In this document: one piece after another, positions 1 to 9,022 of the stretch
Numbering within the stretch: position 1 is the stretch's first letter
Layout: the number at the start of each line of letters is the position of its first letter
Assembly (NCBI RefSeq): GCF_000299035.1
Contig: NZ_JH921517.1
Coordinates: forward strand, 423,317 to 487,316
Direction of reading: 5' to 3'
Length of the DNA stretch: 64,000 bases
Source of the DNA: Bacillus bingmayongensis
GTDB lineage: Bacteria; Bacillota; Bacilli; Bacillales; Bacillaceae_G
Translations under genes and position numbers: made by a program
The notes under the pieces: model-generated
Told to the model about the DNA's origin: nothing
The model's input: only the letters and a program-made list of their open reading frames with translations
The model's database searches: none

Positions 1-467
1 AATTCAAGACGTTCTGCTAAAGCACATGCATTTACATTTGTAGCATCACAGCGAATTTCAAGTCGTCTAGCACCAAGCTTATCAAAAGCAAATTGGACAG
101 CGCCTTTCACTGCTTCTGTCATATAACCTTGTTTTGTATAAGCGCTATGTAACCAGAAACGAAGTGAAAACTTTGGAATATCCCAGTTTTCTGGATGAAG
201 GGTAAGAGCTCCAATAAATGTACCAGATACTTTATCGTATAAGTGAAAAGCTAATGTTTCACGAAGTAAAAATTGTCCGTGAGCTTCTCGAACTGTTTCC
301 TCAGCACTTTCTTCTGTTTCAGATGTAATGGATATCCAAGGCTGTAAATCTTCTAAAGAAGCTTGAACTGCTTCATATACTTCTGTTCCATCTCCTGGAA
401 ATGGTTTGCGTACTTGCAGGCGCTCAGTCTGAAATAATGTTGGAAAATCTAATAATAATGGTTTCAA
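1..467 (-). CDS. GNAT N-acetyltransferase, RimJ/RimL type (partial, runs off the left edge)
   Basis: The reading frame is open from a TTG start to the window edge, so about 155 N-terminal residues are visible. The start follows a GGAGGG ribosome binding site by 7 nt. The opening residues (KPLLLDFPTLFQTERLQVR) and the later stretch of the type GYMTEAVKGAVQFAFDKLGA are typical of the RimJ/RimL branch of GNAT enzymes. Members acetylate N-terminal or small-molecule amines with acetyl-CoA. The substrate cannot be told. It is divergent from spoIIM. Confidence 0.8.
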   Translation of the reverse strand, partial: MKPLLLDFPTLFQTERLQVRKPFPGDGTEVYEAVQASLEDLQPWISITSETEESAEETVREAHGQFLLRETLAFHLYDKVSGTFIGALTLHPENWDIPKFSLRFWLHSAYTKQGYMTEAVKGAVQFAFDKLGARRLEIRCDATNVNACALAERLE

Positions 468-532
468 GCAAAATCCCTCCTATTCTCTACTTTTAAGTTT
501 AGCAAAGTAGAGCGGAATTTCAATGTTAATTC

Positions 533-561
533 GTCATACTTTTTTCTTTCTTTCATACATT
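533..561 (+). promoter_or_regulatory. Candidate SigE promoter of spoIIM
   Basis: The box CATACATT at 554-561 matches the SigE -10 consensus CATACANT at every position. An ATA core at 536-538 stands 15 nt upstream as the -35 element. In B. subtilis spoIIM is transcribed in the mother cell by SigE, which agrees. Confidence 0.6.
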
Positions 562-591
562 TTAGTAAGAGTGTGAACGGAGGGAAGAAAA

Positions 592-1239
592 ATGTTACGA
601 AAAACTTGGCAAAATCGTATAATTTCTCATATACAAGAGAATTCTTCGCTTTATATATTTAATTCTGTTTTGTTGTTGATGGGTGTGGTGTTTGGTGCCA
701 TTCTTGTAAATAGCCTAGAGGTGAATCAAAAACAAGATCTATCTTTTTATTTGAGTCGATTTTTTGGACAAGTTTCCAAAGGAGAATTTGCAATTGCGAG
801 TGACATGTTTCGAGAAAGTTACTTTTCGCAATTAAAATATATTGGATTTATTTGGCTATTAGGTATTTCAATTATTGGATTGCCACTTATTTTTATTTTA
901 TTATTTTTAAAAGGAGTGGTTGTTGGATTTACAGTAGGTTTTTTAGTTAGTCAGCACGGATGGAATGGACTGTTGTTAGCATTTGTATCTGTGTTGCCAC
1001 AAAATTTAATTATTATTCCAACGTTTCTTGTAATGACGACAATTGCTGCAAGTTTTTCTTTACGTATGATTAGGCATCAATTTATTCGGAAAATTACCGA
1101 GCCACTACTACCGTTATTAATCCGCTACACTTGCTTCTTTCTTGTTATTGGCGTTGTATTAGCAATTTCTTCTAGCATTGAAGCATATGCGTCACCAGTG
1201 TTAATGAAAGAAGTCGTGGGAATTATCAATAAAAAATAA
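592..1239 (+). CDS. spoIIM: Stage II sporulation protein M
   Basis: This 215-residue integral membrane protein has about five hydrophobic segments and the N-terminal pattern known from SpoIIM of Bacillus (short basic start, then a first membrane segment near residues 22-42). With SpoIID and SpoIIP it forms the DMP peptidoglycan-degrading machine that drives engulfment of the forespore. SpoIIM is the membrane scaffold in the mother cell. The ATG follows GGAGGG by about 8 nt. It lies just before fur, as in B. subtilis. A SigE-type promoter is visible upstream. Confidence 0.93.
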   Translation: MLRKTWQNRIISHIQENSSLYIFNSVLLLMGVVFGAILVNSLEVNQKQDLSFYLSRFFGQVSKGEFAIASDMFRESYFSQLKYIGFIWLLGISIIGLPLIFILLFLKGVVVGFTVGFLVSQHGWNGLLLAFVSVLPQNLIIIPTFLVMTTIAASFSLRMIRHQFIRKITEPLLPLLIRYTCFFLVIGVVLAISSSIEAYASPVLMKEVVGIINKK

Positions 1240-1247
1240 ATACTACA

Positions 1248-1262
1248 TGAGAATAATTATCA
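1248..1262. promoter_or_regulatory. Fur box upstream of fur
   Basis: The 15-mer here matches the classical inverted-repeat Fur box TGATAATNATTATCA at all positions but the fourth (G for T). It ends 23 nt upstream of the -35 element of fur, so it fits autoregulation, or control by a Fur-family paralogue. Confidence 0.75.
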
Positions 1263-1285
1263 ACTTATTTTGATTGTTTTTTCTT

Positions 1286-1313
1286 TTGACAGAAGCCCTT
1301 CTTCTGATATAAT
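1286..1313 (+). promoter_or_regulatory. SigA promoter of fur
   Basis: TTGACA (1286-1291) and TATAAT (1308-1313) are separated by 16 nt. Both hexamers are perfect matches to the vegetative consensus. The fur ATG lies about 27 nt beyond the expected transcription start. Confidence 0.8.
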
Positions 1314-1346
1314 GGTGTAAGAGTGGCGAGGAGGGAGTAGTACCGA

Positions 1347-1802
1347 ATGGAAGAGAGAATTGAACGAATTAAGAAGCAATTGCATGCAGCGAGCTATAAG
1401 TTAACACCACAACGTGAAGCAACGGTTCGTGTGCTGCTAGAAAATGAAGAAGATCATTTAAGCGCAGAAGATGTTTACCTCCTTGTAAAAGAAAAGTCGC
1501 CAGAGATCGGACTAGCAACCGTCTATCGAACTTTAGAGTTATTATCTGAGTTAAAAGTTGTTGATAAAATTAACTTCGGAGACGGTGTTTCACGCTATGA
1601 CTTACGTCAAGAAGGTGCACAGCGTTTCCATCATCATTTAATTTGTACACAATGCGGTGCTGTACAAGAAATTCAAGAGGATTTACTTGGTGAAGTGGAG
1701 AAAAAAGTAGAACGAGATTGGAGCTTTAAGGTAAAAGACCATCGTTTAACTTTCCATGGGATTTGTAAAAATTGTCAAGAAAATGAAACGAATGAAAAAT
1801 AA
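1347..1802 (+). CDS. fur: Ferric uptake regulator, Fur family
   Basis: At 151 residues this is a full-length Fur-family repressor. Residues 1-85 form the winged helix (YKLTPQREATVRVLL; GLATVYRTLELL recognition helix). The C-terminal dimer domain carries the HHHLICTQCG and CKNC pairs, that is two CxxC zinc sites plus the His-rich regulatory site. Gene order (spoIIM before, yqzK-xerD after) is that of fur in B. subtilis, which favours the iron-sensing paralogue over PerR or Zur. A Fur box and a strong promoter lie just upstream. Confidence 0.92.
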   Translation: MEERIERIKKQLHAASYKLTPQREATVRVLLENEEDHLSAEDVYLLVKEKSPEIGLATVYRTLELLSELKVVDKINFGDGVSRYDLRQEGAQRFHHHLICTQCGAVQEIQEDLLGEVEKKVERDWSFKVKDHRLTFHGICKNCQENETNEK

Positions 1803-1838
1803 CCTTTTCCTATTTAGCTAGGAAGAGGTTTTTTATTT
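1801..1838 (+). terminator. Rho-independent terminator of fur
   Basis: A 12-bp stem (AACCTTTTCCTA with TAGGAAGAGGTT, one G:U pair) is followed by TTTTTT. It begins within the fur stop codon. Confidence 0.85.
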
Positions 1839-1906
1839 AAGTTTAGGTATAAATCGCAGAAAGCTTGGCATATGTTGTAATAACATATATTTTGGAGGAG
1901 TTTACA

Positions 1907-2137
1907 ATGCGCCGAGCTTTAAGATTAACTTTTGATGGGATGAAAGTATTTTTATTATTTACAGGTTGTACGATTTTGTTTTATTTCGCTATACTATGGA
2001 TAAATGAAGAATATGAAAGTTATCATCGTTATGAAAAACCAAAAGAAGAGACAGTAGAAAAAGTATCAGGGAATGAGGAACCAGCAAAAGATGCTTTTGT
2101 AAATAGAATAATTTTTTTCTATGAAAATGGGGAGTAG
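1907..2137 (+). CDS. yqzK: YqzK-like DUF4227 family protein
   Basis: A 76-residue protein with one transmembrane segment near residues 12-30, followed by an acidic and lysine-rich tail. Its place between fur and xerD and its size match YqzK (DUF4227) of Bacillus. Its function is unknown. I chose the ATG at 1907 because TTTGGAGGAG lies 6 nt upstream; an in-frame start at 1865 lacks a binding site. It ends 6 nt before the xerD start, so the two are probably co-transcribed. Confidence 0.75.
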   Translation: MRRALRLTFDGMKVFLLFTGCTILFYFAILWINEEYESYHRYEKPKEETVEKVSGNEEPAKDAFVNRIIFFYENGE

Positions 2138-2143
2138 TGTAGA

Positions 2144-3034
2144 TTGGAAGATCAATTAAAAGATTTTATTCATTATATGATTGTTGAAAAAGGCTTAGCG
2201 AAAAATACAGTTGTATCCTATGAGCGTGATTTAAAAAGTTATGTGAAGTATTTACAAAATGTCGAGCAAATAAAAACATTTCATGAAGTGACAAGGATGC
2301 ACATTGTGAATTTTTTGCAGTATTTAAAAGAGAATGGAAAATCATCAAAAACTTTGGCACGCCACATTGCTTCTATTCGTTCGTTTCATCAGTTTTTACT
2401 TCGTGAACGAGTGGTAGAACATGATCCATCTGTACATATTGAAACACCTCAAGGCGAGCGGAAATTACCGAAAGTATTGTCAGTGAGTGAAGTAGAGGCA
2501 TTGCTTCAAACGCCCAAAGCGACAAGTGCATTCGGTATTCGTGATAAGGCTATGCTAGAGTTATTGTATGCAACAGGGCTCCGTGTTTCCGAATTAATTG
2601 CACTAAATTTAGAGGATGTTCATTTGACAATGGGATTTGTTCGCTGCATCGGAAAAGGGAATAAAGAAAGAATTATCCCATTAGGGAGTTTAGCGACAGA
2701 AGCAATTCAACGTTATATTGAAAAGGGCAGAAGAGAACTGATGGGAAAAAAAACAGTCGATGCACTTTTTTTGAATCATCATGGTAATCGATTGTCTCGT
2801 CAAGGTTTTTGGAAGATTTTAAAACGACTAGCAAAAGAAGCGAATATAGAAAAAGAGCTTACGCCGCATACATTACGCCATTCGTTTGCGACTCATTTAT
2901 TAGAAAATGGAGCGGATTTGCGTGCTGTACAAGAAATGCTTGGGCATGCAGATATTTCAACAACGCAAATTTATACGCACGTTTCAAAAACTAGATTAAA
3001 AGATGTATATAAACAGTTTCACCCGAGAGCATAG
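2144..3034 (+). CDS. xerD: Site-specific tyrosine recombinase XerD
   Basis: The 296-residue protein has the SAM-like N-terminal core-binding domain (about 1-90) and a tyrosine recombinase catalytic domain. The catalytic set is visible: Arg in ATGLRVSEL, the [10 protein letters not shown] box (HxxR) with its later His in LGHAD, and the nucleophile Tyr in TTQIYTHVS. XerD works with XerC at dif to resolve chromosome dimers at the division septum. The start is TTG after a GGGGAG site. B. subtilis calls it ripX. It closes the fur-side cluster with a terminator over its stop codon. Confidence 0.93.
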   Translation: MEDQLKDFIHYMIVEKGLAKNTVVSYERDLKSYVKYLQNVEQIKTFHEVTRMHIVNFLQYLKENGKSSKTLARHIASIRSFHQFLLRERVVEHDPSVHIETPQGERKLPKVLSVSEVEALLQTPKATSAFGIRDKAMLELLYATGLRVSELIALNLEDVHLTMGFVRCIGKGNKERIIPLGSLATEAIQRYIEKGRRELMGKKTVDALFLNHHGNRLSRQGFWKILKRLAKEANIEKELTPHTLRHSFATHLLENGADLRAVQEMLGHADISTTQIYTHVSKTRLKDVYKQFHPRA

Positions 3035-3055
3035 TGATTATGCTCTTTTTATTTT
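3026..3055 (+). terminator. Terminator of xerD
   Basis: AGAGCATA pairs with TATGCTCT over a 5-nt loop, followed by TTTTATTTT. The hairpin includes the stop codon of xerD. Confidence 0.8.
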
Positions 3056-3060
3056 ATCCT

Positions 3061-3142
3061 GCTATTTGTGGGCAGTAGGACTTCCACCTTGAGATTCAGA
3101 GAGAAGCAAGGAAGATAGGTGAGGGGAGAACTGCCTGTAAAA
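3061..3142 (+). repeat. bcr1-like intergenic repeat, 5' half, copy 1
   Basis: The ends GGGCAGT and ACTGCC form the outer stem, and the middle keeps TTCAGAG followed by a purine-rich AAGNAAGGAAG stretch. The same layout occurs at 11131 and, more diverged, at 28741. B. cereus group genomes are known to carry many such small structured repeats; the assignment to bcr1 is from memory of that family. Confidence 0.6.
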
Positions 3143-3177
3143 GCTTAATTGATGAGAGCTTTCCATCTGTTGCTTAG

Positions 3178-3375
3178 TCTATATAGATCCATTTTTATTT
3201 TCCAACAGATAAGTCGCTGCTATGAAAATAAAAGGAGGTCTCCACTTGTTTTCTCCTTTTGTTTTAACTTGGCATGGGGCAGGAAGAGGGTCTGACCGCT
3301 TCTATGCAGGGCTGGCTGCTCTCTCCCATGTAAAAGGAAAGGTTTTATGTAGGTTTTTCACTTTGTATTTATAAA
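3178..3375 (+). repeat. Second small intergenic repeat, copy 1
   Basis: About 68 bases starting TCTATATA and containing the core ATAAGTCGCTGCTA are roughly 80 percent identical to 63106-63173. A stem AAAAGGAG/CTCCTTTT follows. Both copies end near CTTTGTATTTAT, but this copy has about 100 additional bases in its second half. It is probably one of the bcr family repeats. Confidence 0.55.
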
Positions 3376-3538
3376 GTTGGTTAACAAATTTAGTAATTAT
3401 AGAATGTATATTGAAAATGAAAAGGGTGAGTGCTTCACAAAAACTTCACAAACATTTCGTACATTGTTTTCAGCAGAGGACTGGAATATGAACTGGTATA
3501 TCCTCTATACTAAATAAAGTATAAAGGAGGAAATCATA

Positions 3539-4267
3539 ATGAAAAAAATTGTAATCACTTTATTTATCGCGATGCTAGCATTAGCTGGTTGTAATACAAA
3601 GAAAGATGAGCCTGCGAAAAAAGAGAAACTTGAAGAAGTGAAAGTAGCGGTTCAAACAAATCCGAAAGAAATTAAGCCAAATGAAAAAACAGAAGTACAG
3701 GCGCTTGTTACACAAGGGAAGGAAAAAGTAACGGACGCTGACGATGTGAAGTTTGAAATTTGGAAAGATGGCGAAGAAAAACATGAAATGTTAGACGGTA
3801 AGCATAAAGGAAAAGGTGTTTATGCTGTAGAGAAAACATTCCCATCTGATGGTGTGTACCATGTTATTGCACATACAAATGCACGTGAAATGCATGTTAT
3901 GCCAGAAGTAAAAGTAGCTGTGGGAAATGCAAAAGTTAAGGATGCAAAGAAAGAAAATGGCGGTCATGGCGATCACAAAAGCGATACAATGATTCACCTT
4001 ATGGCTGATGATGTAAAAGTAAATGCTGAATCAACAATGAAAGTACATTTAAAACAAAAAGAAGAAGCATTAACTGGTGCTGAAGTACAGCTTGAGGTTT
4101 GGAAAGATGGCGTTGAAAAGCATGAATTTATTCCAGCAAAAGAAGGGAATAAAGGCGAGTATGTCAGCAAACATACGTTTAAAGAAACGGGTGCTTATAA
4201 AGTGAAGGTTCATGTGAGAAAAGGTGAGCTTCACGAACATAAAGAAGAAACAGTAGAAGTCAAATAA
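3539..4267 (+). CDS. Lipoprotein with two YtkA/FixH-like domains
   Basis: The 242-residue protein begins with a lipoprotein signal peptide whose lipobox LAGC places the lipidated Cys at residue 18. Two related beta-rich domains follow (about 30-130 and 148-242), each with an IWKDGEEKHE or VWKDGVEKHE motif, so the gene arose by internal duplication. The linker is His-rich (GGHGDH). The domains look like the YtkA/FixH family, which is linked with copper handling and cytochrome assembly in other bacteria, but no direct function can be given. The RBS is AAAGGAGG. Confidence 0.72.
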   Translation: MKKIVITLFIAMLALAGCNTKKDEPAKKEKLEEVKVAVQTNPKEIKPNEKTEVQALVTQGKEKVTDADDVKFEIWKDGEEKHEMLDGKHKGKGVYAVEKTFPSDGVYHVIAHTNAREMHVMPEVKVAVGNAKVKDAKKENGGHGDHKSDTMIHLMADDVKVNAESTMKVHLKQKEEALTGAEVQLEVWKDGVEKHEFIPAKEGNKGEYVSKHTFKETGAYKVKVHVRKGELHEHKEETVEVK

Positions 4268-4295
4268 GCAGCAACTCTTTGGAGTTGCTTTTTTA
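4268..4295 (+). terminator. Terminator of the lipoprotein gene
   Basis: AGCAACTC/GAGTTGCT with a 4-nt loop is followed by a run of T. Confidence 0.8.
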
Positions 4296-4401
4296 TTTTG
4301 ATATTTTGAAATAAGTCATAATTTTATTAGCGCTTCGTAGCGGAATGGATTACAATAGAAAGTGTGAGGAAAATAAGAATTTCTACGAAAATGTATTAAA
4401 A

Positions 4402-4415
4402 AGAAAGCGTAAACA
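4402..4415. promoter_or_regulatory. Candidate CcpA binding site (cre) of deoB-pupG-pdp
   Basis: The 14-mer AGAAAGCGTAAACA agrees with TGWAANCGNTNWCA at all but two fixed positions and keeps the central CG. It overlaps or lies just upstream of a possible -10 (TATGAT, 4419). Carbon catabolite repression of deoxynucleoside catabolism by CcpA is known in B. subtilis. Confidence 0.45.
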
Positions 4416-4530
4416 TGTTATGATATTAATATGAGATGTCTGACATCTGACTTAGAAAAAACAGGAAACTTGTTACTTTATGTGAAAGTACCATGAAGTA
4501 GGTTGGAGAATGACGAAAAAGAAGTGCTTT

Positions 4531-4580
4531 TTGTTAGTGGGAAATAAAGAGAATTCTCACTGATAACAGTTTCACTTTAC
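4531..4580 (+). repeat. bcr1-like 3'-half remnant
   Basis: TTAGTGGGAA can pair with TTCTCACTGA, and CAGTTTCACTTTA follows. The same hairpin followed by AGTTTCAC ends the copy at 11131-11286 and occurs alone at 31158. Confidence 0.45.
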
Positions 4581-4634
4581 AGCGTTTTGAACATACTACA
4601 AGAAGTAGAACTGAACATATAGGAGGTTGCAGTT

Positions 4635-5819
4635 ATGAATAAATATAAACGTATTTTCCTAGTCGTAATGGACTCTGTAGGAATCGGAGAAGCACCGGAT
4701 GCTGAAAAATTTGGTGATGTAGGTTCTGATACAATCGGCCATATTGCTGAACATATGAATGGATTACAAATGCCAAACATGGTGAAATTAGGCCTTGGTA
4801 ATATTCGTGAAATGAAAGGGATTTCTAAAGTAGAAAAACCACTAGGTTATTATACAAAAATGCAAGAAAAATCTACTGGTAAAGATACAATGACAGGACA
4901 CTGGGAAATCATGGGTCTTTACATTGATACACCATTCCAAGTATTCCCAGAAGGTTTTCCGAAAGAATTGCTTGATGAGTTAGAAGAAAAGACAGGACGA
5001 AAAATTATCGGTAATAAACCAGCTTCAGGAACTGAAATTCTTGATGAACTTGGTAAAGAGCAAATGGAAACAGGATCTCTAATCGTGTACACATCAGCTG
5101 ATAGCGTATTACAAATCGCAGCTCATGAAGAAGTTGTACCGCTTGAAGAACTCTACAAAATTTGTAAAATTGCGCGTGAGTTAACGTTAGATGAGAAATA
5201 TATGGTAGGTCGCGTGATTGCTCGTCCATTCGTTGGAGAACCTGGAAACTTCACACGTACACCAAACCGTCATGACTATGCATTAAAACCATTTGGACGT
5301 ACAGTAATGAACGAGTTAAAAGATAGCGATTATGATGTAATTGCAATCGGTAAAATCTCTGATATATATGATGGAGAAGGAGTAACAGAATCACTTCGTA
5401 CAAAGTCTAATATGGACGGAATGGACAAGCTTATTGATACATTAAATATGGACTTTACAGGTTTAAGTTTCTTAAATCTTGTTGACTTTGATGCACTATT
5501 TGGTCATCGCCGCGATCCTCAAGGATATGGAGAAGCATTGCAAGAATATGATGCACGTCTTCCAGAAGTATTTGAAAAACTACAAGAAGATGACTTGCTT
5601 ATCATTACAGCAGATCATGGTAATGATCCAATTCACCATGGTACTGACCATACACGTGAATATGTACCATTATTAGCATATAGCCCAAGCATGAAAGACG
5701 GCGGAGAAGAATTAGAACTTCGTCAAACATTTGCTGATATTGGTGCAACAGTAGCGGAAAACTTCGGTGTAACAATGCCAAAATACGGAACAAGTTTCTT
5801 AAACGACTTAAAGAAATAA
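4635..5819 (+). CDS. deoB: Phosphopentomutase
   Basis: The 394-residue enzyme interconverts (deoxy)ribose 1-phosphate and 5-phosphate, linking nucleoside phosphorylases to central metabolism. It belongs to the alkaline phosphatase superfamily. Metal ligands are seen in the opening [13 protein letters not shown], in the [11 protein letters not shown] block and in the C-terminal TADHGNDP and [10 protein letters not shown] motifs. The catalytic Thr is in [10 protein letters not shown]. subtilis calls it drm. It heads a three-gene operon with pupG (13 nt away) and pdp. The RBS is AGGAGG. Confidence 0.95.
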   Translation: MNKYKRIFLVVMDSVGIGEAPDAEKFGDVGSDTIGHIAEHMNGLQMPNMVKLGLGNIREMKGISKVEKPLGYYTKMQEKSTGKDTMTGHWEIMGLYIDTPFQVFPEGFPKELLDELEEKTGRKIIGNKPASGTEILDELGKEQMETGSLIVYTSADSVLQIAAHEEVVPLEELYKICKIARELTLDEKYMVGRVIARPFVGEPGNFTRTPNRHDYALKPFGRTVMNELKDSDYDVIAIGKISDIYDGEGVTESLRTKSNMDGMDKLIDTLNMDFTGLSFLNLVDFDALFGHRRDPQGYGEALQEYDARLPEVFEKLQEDDLLIITADHGNDPIHHGTDHTREYVPLLAYSPSMKDGGEELELRQTFADIGATVAENFGVTMPKYGTSFLNDLKK

Positions 5820-5832
5820 GGAGGACAATATA

Positions 5833-6654
5833 ATGAATCGTGAACTTATTACAAAATCAGCATCATACTTAAAAGAGAAATTCCAAGAAACACCACAAGT
5901 AGGACTTATCCTTGGGTCTGGACTAGGCGTCTTAGCAGATGAAATCGAAAATGCAGTAACAGTACCATATAGTGAAATTCCTGAATTTCCGGTATCAACT
6001 GTAGAAGGGCATGCTGGTCAACTTGTATTTGGTACACTCCAAGGTGTAACAGTAGTTGCGATGCAAGGACGTTTCCATTTCTACGAAGGATATGACATGC
6101 AAAAAGTAACATTCCCAGTTCGTGTTATGAAAGAACTAGGTGTAGAAACAGTTGTTGTAACAAACGCAGCTGGTGGTGTTAATACATCATTTGAACCAGG
6201 AGATCTTATGTTAATCTCAGACCACATTAACTTCATGGGTACGAACCCATTAATCGGGCCAAATGATTCTGAAATGGGCGTACGTTTCCCTGATATGTCT
6301 ACATCATATACTAAAGAGCTTCGCGAAATGGCGAAACAAGTTGCAGCAGATTTAAACATTAAAGTACAAGAAGGTGTATACGTTGGAATGACAGGTCCTG
6401 TATACGAAACACCTGCTGAAATTCGTATGCTTCGTACACTTGGCGGAGATGCAGTTGGAATGTCAACTGTACCGGAAGTGATCGTAGCACGTCACGCTGG
6501 TATGAAAGTACTTGGTATTTCTTGTATTTCCAATATGGCAGCTGGTATTTTAGATCAACCACTTCATCATGATGAAGTAATTGAAACGACAGAGCGTGTT
6601 AAAACTAATTTCTTAGCATTAGTAAAAGCAATCGTAAAACAAATGAAGGGGTGA
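5833..6654 (+). CDS. pupG: Purine-nucleoside phosphorylase (trimeric, PNP family 2)
   Basis: This 273-residue protein phosphorolyses inosine and guanosine to base plus (deoxy)ribose 1-phosphate. Family hallmarks are [12 protein letters not shown] (phosphate loop), [16 protein letters not shown], the NAAGGVN block and the base-specificity region around GMSTVPEV and SNMAAG. The phosphate binding Ser/His/Arg set is intact. It sits between deoB and pdp with 13- and 7-nt gaps, so the three form one nucleoside salvage operon. Also called punA. Confidence 0.93.
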   Translation: MNRELITKSASYLKEKFQETPQVGLILGSGLGVLADEIENAVTVPYSEIPEFPVSTVEGHAGQLVFGTLQGVTVVAMQGRFHFYEGYDMQKVTFPVRVMKELGVETVVVTNAAGGVNTSFEPGDLMLISDHINFMGTNPLIGPNDSEMGVRFPDMSTSYTKELREMAKQVAADLNIKVQEGVYVGMTGPVYETPAEIRMLRTLGGDAVGMSTVPEVIVARHAGMKVLGISCISNMAAGILDQPLHHDEVIETTERVKTNFLALVKAIVKQMKG

Positions 6655-6661
6655 GTTCACA

Positions 6662-7966
6662 ATGAGAATGGTGGACCTAATTGCAAAAAAACGTGATGGA
6701 CATGCATTAACGACAGAAGAAGTGAACTTTATTGTAGAAGGCTATACAAATGGTGATATTCCAGATTATCAAATGAGCTCACTTGCAATGGCGATTTTCT
6801 TCCAAGATATGAATGAACAAGAGCGTGCTGATTTAACGATGGCAATGGTGAATAGCGGCGATACAATTGACTTATCAGCGATTGAAGGGGTAAAAGTAGA
6901 TAAGCATTCAACAGGCGGTGTTGGTGATACAACTACGCTTGTGTTAGGTCCGTTAGTAGCGGCTTTAGATGTACCGGTTGCCAAAATGTCTGGCCGTGGC
7001 TTAGGGCATACAGGTGGTACAATTGATAAATTAGAAGCAGTACCAGGATTCCATGTGGAAATTGAAAATGACGAATTTATTCGTCTTGTAAATGAAAATA
7101 AAATTGCTGTTATTGGGCAAAGCGGAAACTTAACACCTGCTGATAAAAAGTTATATGCACTTCGCGATGTAACTGCGACAGTAAACTCTATCCCACTTAT
7201 TGCAAGCTCTATTATGAGTAAAAAAATTGCTGCAGGTGCAGATGCAATTGTGCTTGATGTAAAAACAGGTGCAGGTGCATTTATGAAAACGGATGAAGAT
7301 GCAAAACGTTTAGCAGAAGCAATGGTGCGTATCGGTAATAACGTTGATCGTAAAACGATGGCAGTTATTTCAGATATGAGCCAACCTCTTGGTGAAGCAA
7401 TCGGTAACGCATTAGAGGTAAAAGAAGCAATCGATACATTGCAAGGTAAAGGACCAAAAGACTTAGAAGAGCTATGTTTAACACTTGGAAGTCAAATGGT
7501 ATACCTTGCTGGAAAAGCTTCTTCTTTAGAAGATGCGCGTGAGAAGTTAATTGAAGTAATGAACAATGGAAAAGCGTTAGAAGCATTTAAAACGTTCTTA
7601 GCAGCGCAAGGTGGGGATGCTTCTGTTGTTGATGATCCTTCTAAGCTTCCGCAAGCACAATATAAAATTGAAGTAGAAGCGAAAGAAGATGGATATGTAT
7701 CTGAAATTGTTGCAGATGAAATTGGAACAGCAGCAATGCTTTTAGGCGCGGGACGTGCAACGAAAGAATCTGAAATTGATTTAGCAGTTGGACTTATGCT
7801 TCGTAAAAAAGTAGGCGATAGTGTGAAAAAAGGTGACTCACTTGTTACAATTTACGCAAACCGCGAAAATGTAGAAGATGTAAAAGCAAAAATTTATGAG
7901 AACATGAAAATTATGAAAGACTATGTTGATGCACCGAAATTAGTACATGGCATTGTAATGAAATAA
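6662..7966 (+). CDS. pdp: Pyrimidine-nucleoside phosphorylase
   Basis: A 434-residue enzyme that phosphorolyses thymidine, deoxyuridine and uridine. The signature block [16 protein letters not shown] is seen near residues 108-123, KHSTGGVGD near 81-89 holds the glycine-rich phosphate loop, and the C-terminal domain (about 345-434) has the usual alpha/beta hammerhead. In B. subtilis pdp lies with dra-nupC; here it is joined to deoB-pupG, the common arrangement in the B. cereus group. The ATG at 6662 follows AAGGGGTGAG. Confidence 0.93.
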   Translation: MRMVDLIAKKRDGHALTTEEVNFIVEGYTNGDIPDYQMSSLAMAIFFQDMNEQERADLTMAMVNSGDTIDLSAIEGVKVDKHSTGGVGDTTTLVLGPLVAALDVPVAKMSGRGLGHTGGTIDKLEAVPGFHVEIENDEFIRLVNENKIAVIGQSGNLTPADKKLYALRDVTATVNSIPLIASSIMSKKIAAGADAIVLDVKTGAGAFMKTDEDAKRLAEAMVRIGNNVDRKTMAVISDMSQPLGEAIGNALEVKEAIDTLQGKGPKDLEELCLTLGSQMVYLAGKASSLEDAREKLIEVMNNGKALEAFKTFLAAQGGDASVVDDPSKLPQAQYKIEVEAKEDGYVSEIVADEIGTAAMLLGAGRATKESEIDLAVGLMLRKKVGDSVKKGDSLVTIYANRENVEDVKAKIYENMKIMKDYVDAPKLVHGIVMK

Positions 7967-7970
7967 ACAA

Positions 7971-8004
7971 AAAAAGCTAAGGAGCCTTCTCCTTGGCTTT
8001 TTTT
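7971..8004 (+). terminator. Terminator of the deoB-pupG-pdp operon
   Basis: AAAAAGCTAAGGAG pairs with CTCCTTGGCTTTTT (one G:U) and runs into TTTT. The T-run is directly followed by a TATAAT (8018-8023) that may serve corA. Confidence 0.88.
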
Positions 8005-8039
8005 GTTGTTTTTTGTTTATAATAATAATGGGTGAAATT

Positions 8040-8990
8040 ATGATTAGAATTTGCGCAGTAACGAAAGAAGATGAAGTATTATATGATGTTTCATTAGAAG
8101 AAATAAAGAGAGAAGATATTGTATGGTATTGGCTTGATTTATATAAGCCAACAAAAGAAGAGTATACATACATTTTACAAGATCATTTTAAGTTCCATCC
8201 CCTTGCAATTGAAGATTGTGTAGAGTATGTACAGAGGCCAAAAGTTGATTTCTATGATGGATATAACTTTTTAGTTCTCCATGCATTTGGAGAAGATGGA
8301 TTAGAGCCGCATGAGATCGATTTATTTGTTGGTGATCGTTATATTGTCTCTTTCCATTTCTCACATAATAATGCGATTGAAAGAGTGTGGAAAACGCTCG
8401 GTGAGAGGAAACGTATCAAGAAAAGTCCTCTGCATGTAGCACATACAATCATTGACCAAATTGTTGATGATTATTTTGCACCTGTTTACTATATTGAAGA
8501 TCATTTAAATGCAATTGATGATAATTTAACAGGGGATACAGCTGGGACTGTACTAGAAGAAGTATTCGATATTCGTGCGGACCTATCTAAGCTTAGACGT
8601 ACGATTATACCGATGCGTGACCTCTTGTATCGTATTTTAAATTCAACTCGGTTTTACGGTGTAAGCGATCATGAAATTTATTTTAAAGATATTCATGATC
8701 ATTTGCTAAAGCTTTCAGAAATGATTGAAGCAAGTCGAGAATTAACAGCGGATATTCGGGATAGTTATTTTTCATTGAACTCTCATCATATGAACAATAT
8801 TATGAAAACATTAACGGTTTTTTCGACCATTTTCATGCCATTAACATTTATTGCTGGTGTATATGGAATGAACTTCGATAATATGCCAGAATTAAAGTGG
8901 GAGTATGGTTATTTTATTTGTTTAGCAGTTATGGCCTTTATAGGTGGAGGCATGATGGTTTGGTTTTATAAAAAAGGATGGTTTAAATAA
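8040..8990 (+). CDS. corA: CorA family magnesium/cobalt transporter
   Basis: The 316-residue protein has the long cytoplasmic N-terminal domain and two C-terminal membrane helices (about 255-275 and 288-308). The first ends in the diagnostic YGMN motif (GVYGMNFDNMPE), followed by the acidic periplasmic loop. It forms a pentameric channel for Mg2+ import. I chose the ATG at 8040 because GGTGAA precedes it; in-frame ATGs at 8013 and 8028 fall in or next to the probable -10. A bidirectional terminator separates it from the convergent permease gene. Confidence 0.9.
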   Translation: MIRICAVTKEDEVLYDVSLEEIKREDIVWYWLDLYKPTKEEYTYILQDHFKFHPLAIEDCVEYVQRPKVDFYDGYNFLVLHAFGEDGLEPHEIDLFVGDRYIVSFHFSHNNAIERVWKTLGERKRIKKSPLHVAHTIIDQIVDDYFAPVYYIEDHLNAIDDNLTGDTAGTVLEEVFDIRADLSKLRRTIIPMRDLLYRILNSTRFYGVSDHEIYFKDIHDHLLKLSEMIEASRELTADIRDSYFSLNSHHMNNIMKTLTVFSTIFMPLTFIAGVYGMNFDNMPELKWEYGYFICLAVMAFIGGGMMVWFYKKGWFK

Positions 8991-9022
8991 AAAAATGCTG
9001 GGGAGTTCCCCAGCATTTTTTT
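8991..9022. terminator. Bidirectional terminator between corA and the purine permease gene
   Basis: AAAAATGCTGGGGA and TCCCCAGCATTTTT form a near-perfect stem with a 2-nt loop, flanked by A and T runs that serve both strands. Confidence 0.88.

Larger units (their letters stand above)
3035..3538. other. Gene-free stretch of 504 bases carrying two repeat elements
   Basis: No credible reading frame is present. It holds a bcr1-like hairpin repeat (3061-3142) directly followed by a second repeat type (from 3178). The last 120 bases are AT-rich and probably carry the promoter of the lipoprotein gene at 3539. Confidence 0.7.
4296..4634. other. Leader region of the deoB operon (339 bases)
   Basis: No gene is seen. 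The stretch holds a cre-like site (4402-4415), a perfect small palindrome (4435-4447) and a decayed 3' half of a bcr1-like repeat (about 4531-4580). TATGAT at 4419-4424 could be a -10 element, but no convincing -35 is found. Confidence 0.5.
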
